The notes beneath the pieces were generated by a model. The model was not told where the DNA came from. It searched no databases and was given only the letters and a program-made list of their open reading frames with translations. 5,024 bases of DNA from an uncultured Oscillospiraceae bacterium (GTDB lineage: Bacteria; Bacillota; Clostridia; Oscillospirales; Oscillospiraceae), in NCBI GenBank assembly GCA_934589835.1, contig CAKTOK010000068.1, positions 1 to 5,024 of the forward strand, given 5' to 3'. Positions 4,187 to 5,024 of this stretch are shown in pieces; position 1 is the first letter of the stretch, and each line of letters opens with the position of its first letter. The position numbers and the translations under genes were made by a program.

Positions 4187-5024
4187 GGGCAGTCCCTCCC
4201 TTCACGGACGCCAGATAGATGTCTGTCACATCGGGCCGCTCGTGTCCCAGCAGGCGGGATACGGTGAAATGGGCGTCCAACGGCGTCATGCCGCCATTGA
4301 CGAGAGATGTGTACTTTTCAGCGGCGTAGGTGTGCCGCAGTCCATGGAAGGTAATGCGTCTGTCCAGTGCGGTGGGGTCGCAGATGGCGTCACGGTGGCG
4401 GAGGATGAACTGCTGCATGCCGTTGATAGCTCGATCGGTGGGTACGCCATCCGACACCAGCAGCTTTTGACCGCGTTCCGTTTTCTCCAGCAGCCGTTGC
4501 AGCATCATCGTGATACGGTCATCCTCGATGGGGACGATACGCACCTTACCGCCCTTGCCTTTCACGGTGAGGGCGTTTTCCCGCAGCGCACGCTCCGCCG
4601 CGGCGGTGTCCATGCGGAAGCACTCATGAATACGCAGACCGGCATAGCGGGCCAGATACAGGGCGAGGATGTAGTCCTCCCGCTCCTCCGCCATGGCGCG
4701 GCCAATCAGCTTACCGAACTCCGGGTTCGTCCATGTGCGATCCCGCTGCCCAAAGAGGCGGCGCTCCAACGCAACGCCCAGTTCTTCGTTGTCCGGCAGC
4801 GCATAACGAGGCTGAGACATCTTATCGTGGAAAAAGCGGATGGCGGAGAGGTCGGTCTTGACGGTGCTAGCGGACTTGCCCTGCGCCTGCAAATAGCGGA
4901 CATAGCTCACCAGATGCTTGCCGCTGACGTTCTCCAGCTTTTGCAGGTGGTAGTGGGCGGCGAGGTAGGCGCAGAAACGCTTGACCGCCTCGTAGTAGCG
5001 GTCTTTCGTGCGGAAGCTGCCCTG
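4176..5024 (-). CDS. Second tyrosine recombinase (XerC/D-like), N-terminus beyond the right edge
   Basis: The frame is open from the right edge to TAA at 4178-4176, giving 282 visible residues. The GTG at 4910 is internal, since upstream codons continue a normal core-binding domain. Visible residues about 1-70 are that SAM-like domain (FRTKDRYYEAVKRFCAYLAA, then STVKTDLSAIRFFHDK). The catalytic domain follows with R131 in AGLRIHE, a likely K157 in KGKGGK, H227 and R230 in HGLRHTYA, H261 in LLGHERPD and nucleophile Y270 in TDIYL. All catalytic positions are intact. It differs clearly from the 400-aa integrase, so it is not a recent duplicate. Its end overlaps the excisionase-like gene by 11 bp, suggesting one transcript. 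It could be a second element integrase, a resolvase or inversion enzyme, or a relic of a nested element. Family certain; role unknown. Confidence 0.92.
   Translation of the reverse strand, partial: QGSFRTKDRYYEAVKRFCAYLAAHYHLQKLENVSGKHLVSYVRYLQAQGKSASTVKTDLSAIRFFHDKMSQPRYALPDNEELGVALERRLFGQRDRTWTNPEFGKLIGRAMAEEREDYILALYLARYAGLRIHECFRMDTAAAERALRENALTVKGKGGKVRIVPIEDDRITMMLQRLLEKTERGQKLLVSDGVPTDRAINGMQQFILRHRDAICDPTALDRRITFHGLRHTYAAEKYTSLVNGGMTPLDAHFTVSRLLGHERPDVTDIYLASVKGGTARGE

Larger units (their letters stand above)
2629..5024. mobile_element. End of an integrated element (ICE, prophage or island) at tRNA-Leu, partial
   Basis: Starting at the 3' end of tRNA-Leu the sequence carries, in order, att-like repeats, a complete tyrosine integrase, an excisionase-like protein and a second tyrosine recombinase leaving the window. 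The integrase gene and its surroundings are visibly less GC-rich than the buk and tetR genes. No conjugation, phage structural or cargo gene is visible, so the element type cannot be decided. The exact left boundary, inside the tRNA or in the repeats just after it, is not resolved. Confidence 0.75.

Noticed and set aside
4908..4910. GTG as the true start of the second recombinase
   Set aside because: Codons upstream to the window edge continue a typical core-binding domain without a stop, so the gene simply runs off the window.

Overview
The window looks like a chromosomal segment of a GC-rich Firmicute. A gut-type clostridium of the Oscillospiraceae/Flavonifractor kind is my best inference, from the GC-rich coding, strong AGGAG-type ribosome sites, consensus sigma-A promoters, and a butyrate kinase beside an indolepyruvate:ferredoxin oxidoreductase. 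The exact taxon cannot be read from the sequence. All protein genes are on the minus strand. The only plus-strand gene is a tRNA.

Left part (1-2440), host metabolism and its regulator. In transcription order on the minus strand: a TetR-family regulator (1766-2377) with its own promoter and a strong intrinsic terminator; then a promoter driving butyrate/acyl kinase buk (534-1589); then, 31 bp later, the 5' part of iorA (1-502, running off the left edge). IorA makes acyl-CoA oxidatively from aryl- or indole-pyruvates and Buk recovers ATP from acyl-phosphate, so the operon fits energy-yielding amino-acid fermentation. A similar dyad (CCGCA-N5/6-GGCGG) lies over the tetR -35 box and just upstream of the buk -35 box, which suggests one regulator reads both promoters.

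Middle (2441-2707), the junction. A perfect-consensus promoter drives tRNA-Leu(CAG) on the plus strand, with encoded CCA, followed by a 16-bp-stem terminator. Between the tRNA and the next gene lie repeated half-sites (CCTTGAAACC / GGTTTCAAGG / CCTTGAAGCC) and a tandem TTAGCCTTA repeat. These look like attachment-site architecture.

Right part (2705-5024), one end of an integrated mobile element. A complete tyrosine integrase (400 aa) points its 3' end at the tRNA. Behind it are a 62-aa excisionase-like helix-turn-helix protein and a second tyrosine recombinase, which overlaps xis by 11 bp and runs off the right edge. This is the recombination module of an integrative element (ICE, prophage or island) inserted at tRNA-Leu. 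Its cargo and other end are outside the window. I see no clearly new defence or other system here. The most testable points are the shared operator, the att-like repeats and the two-recombinase arrangement.
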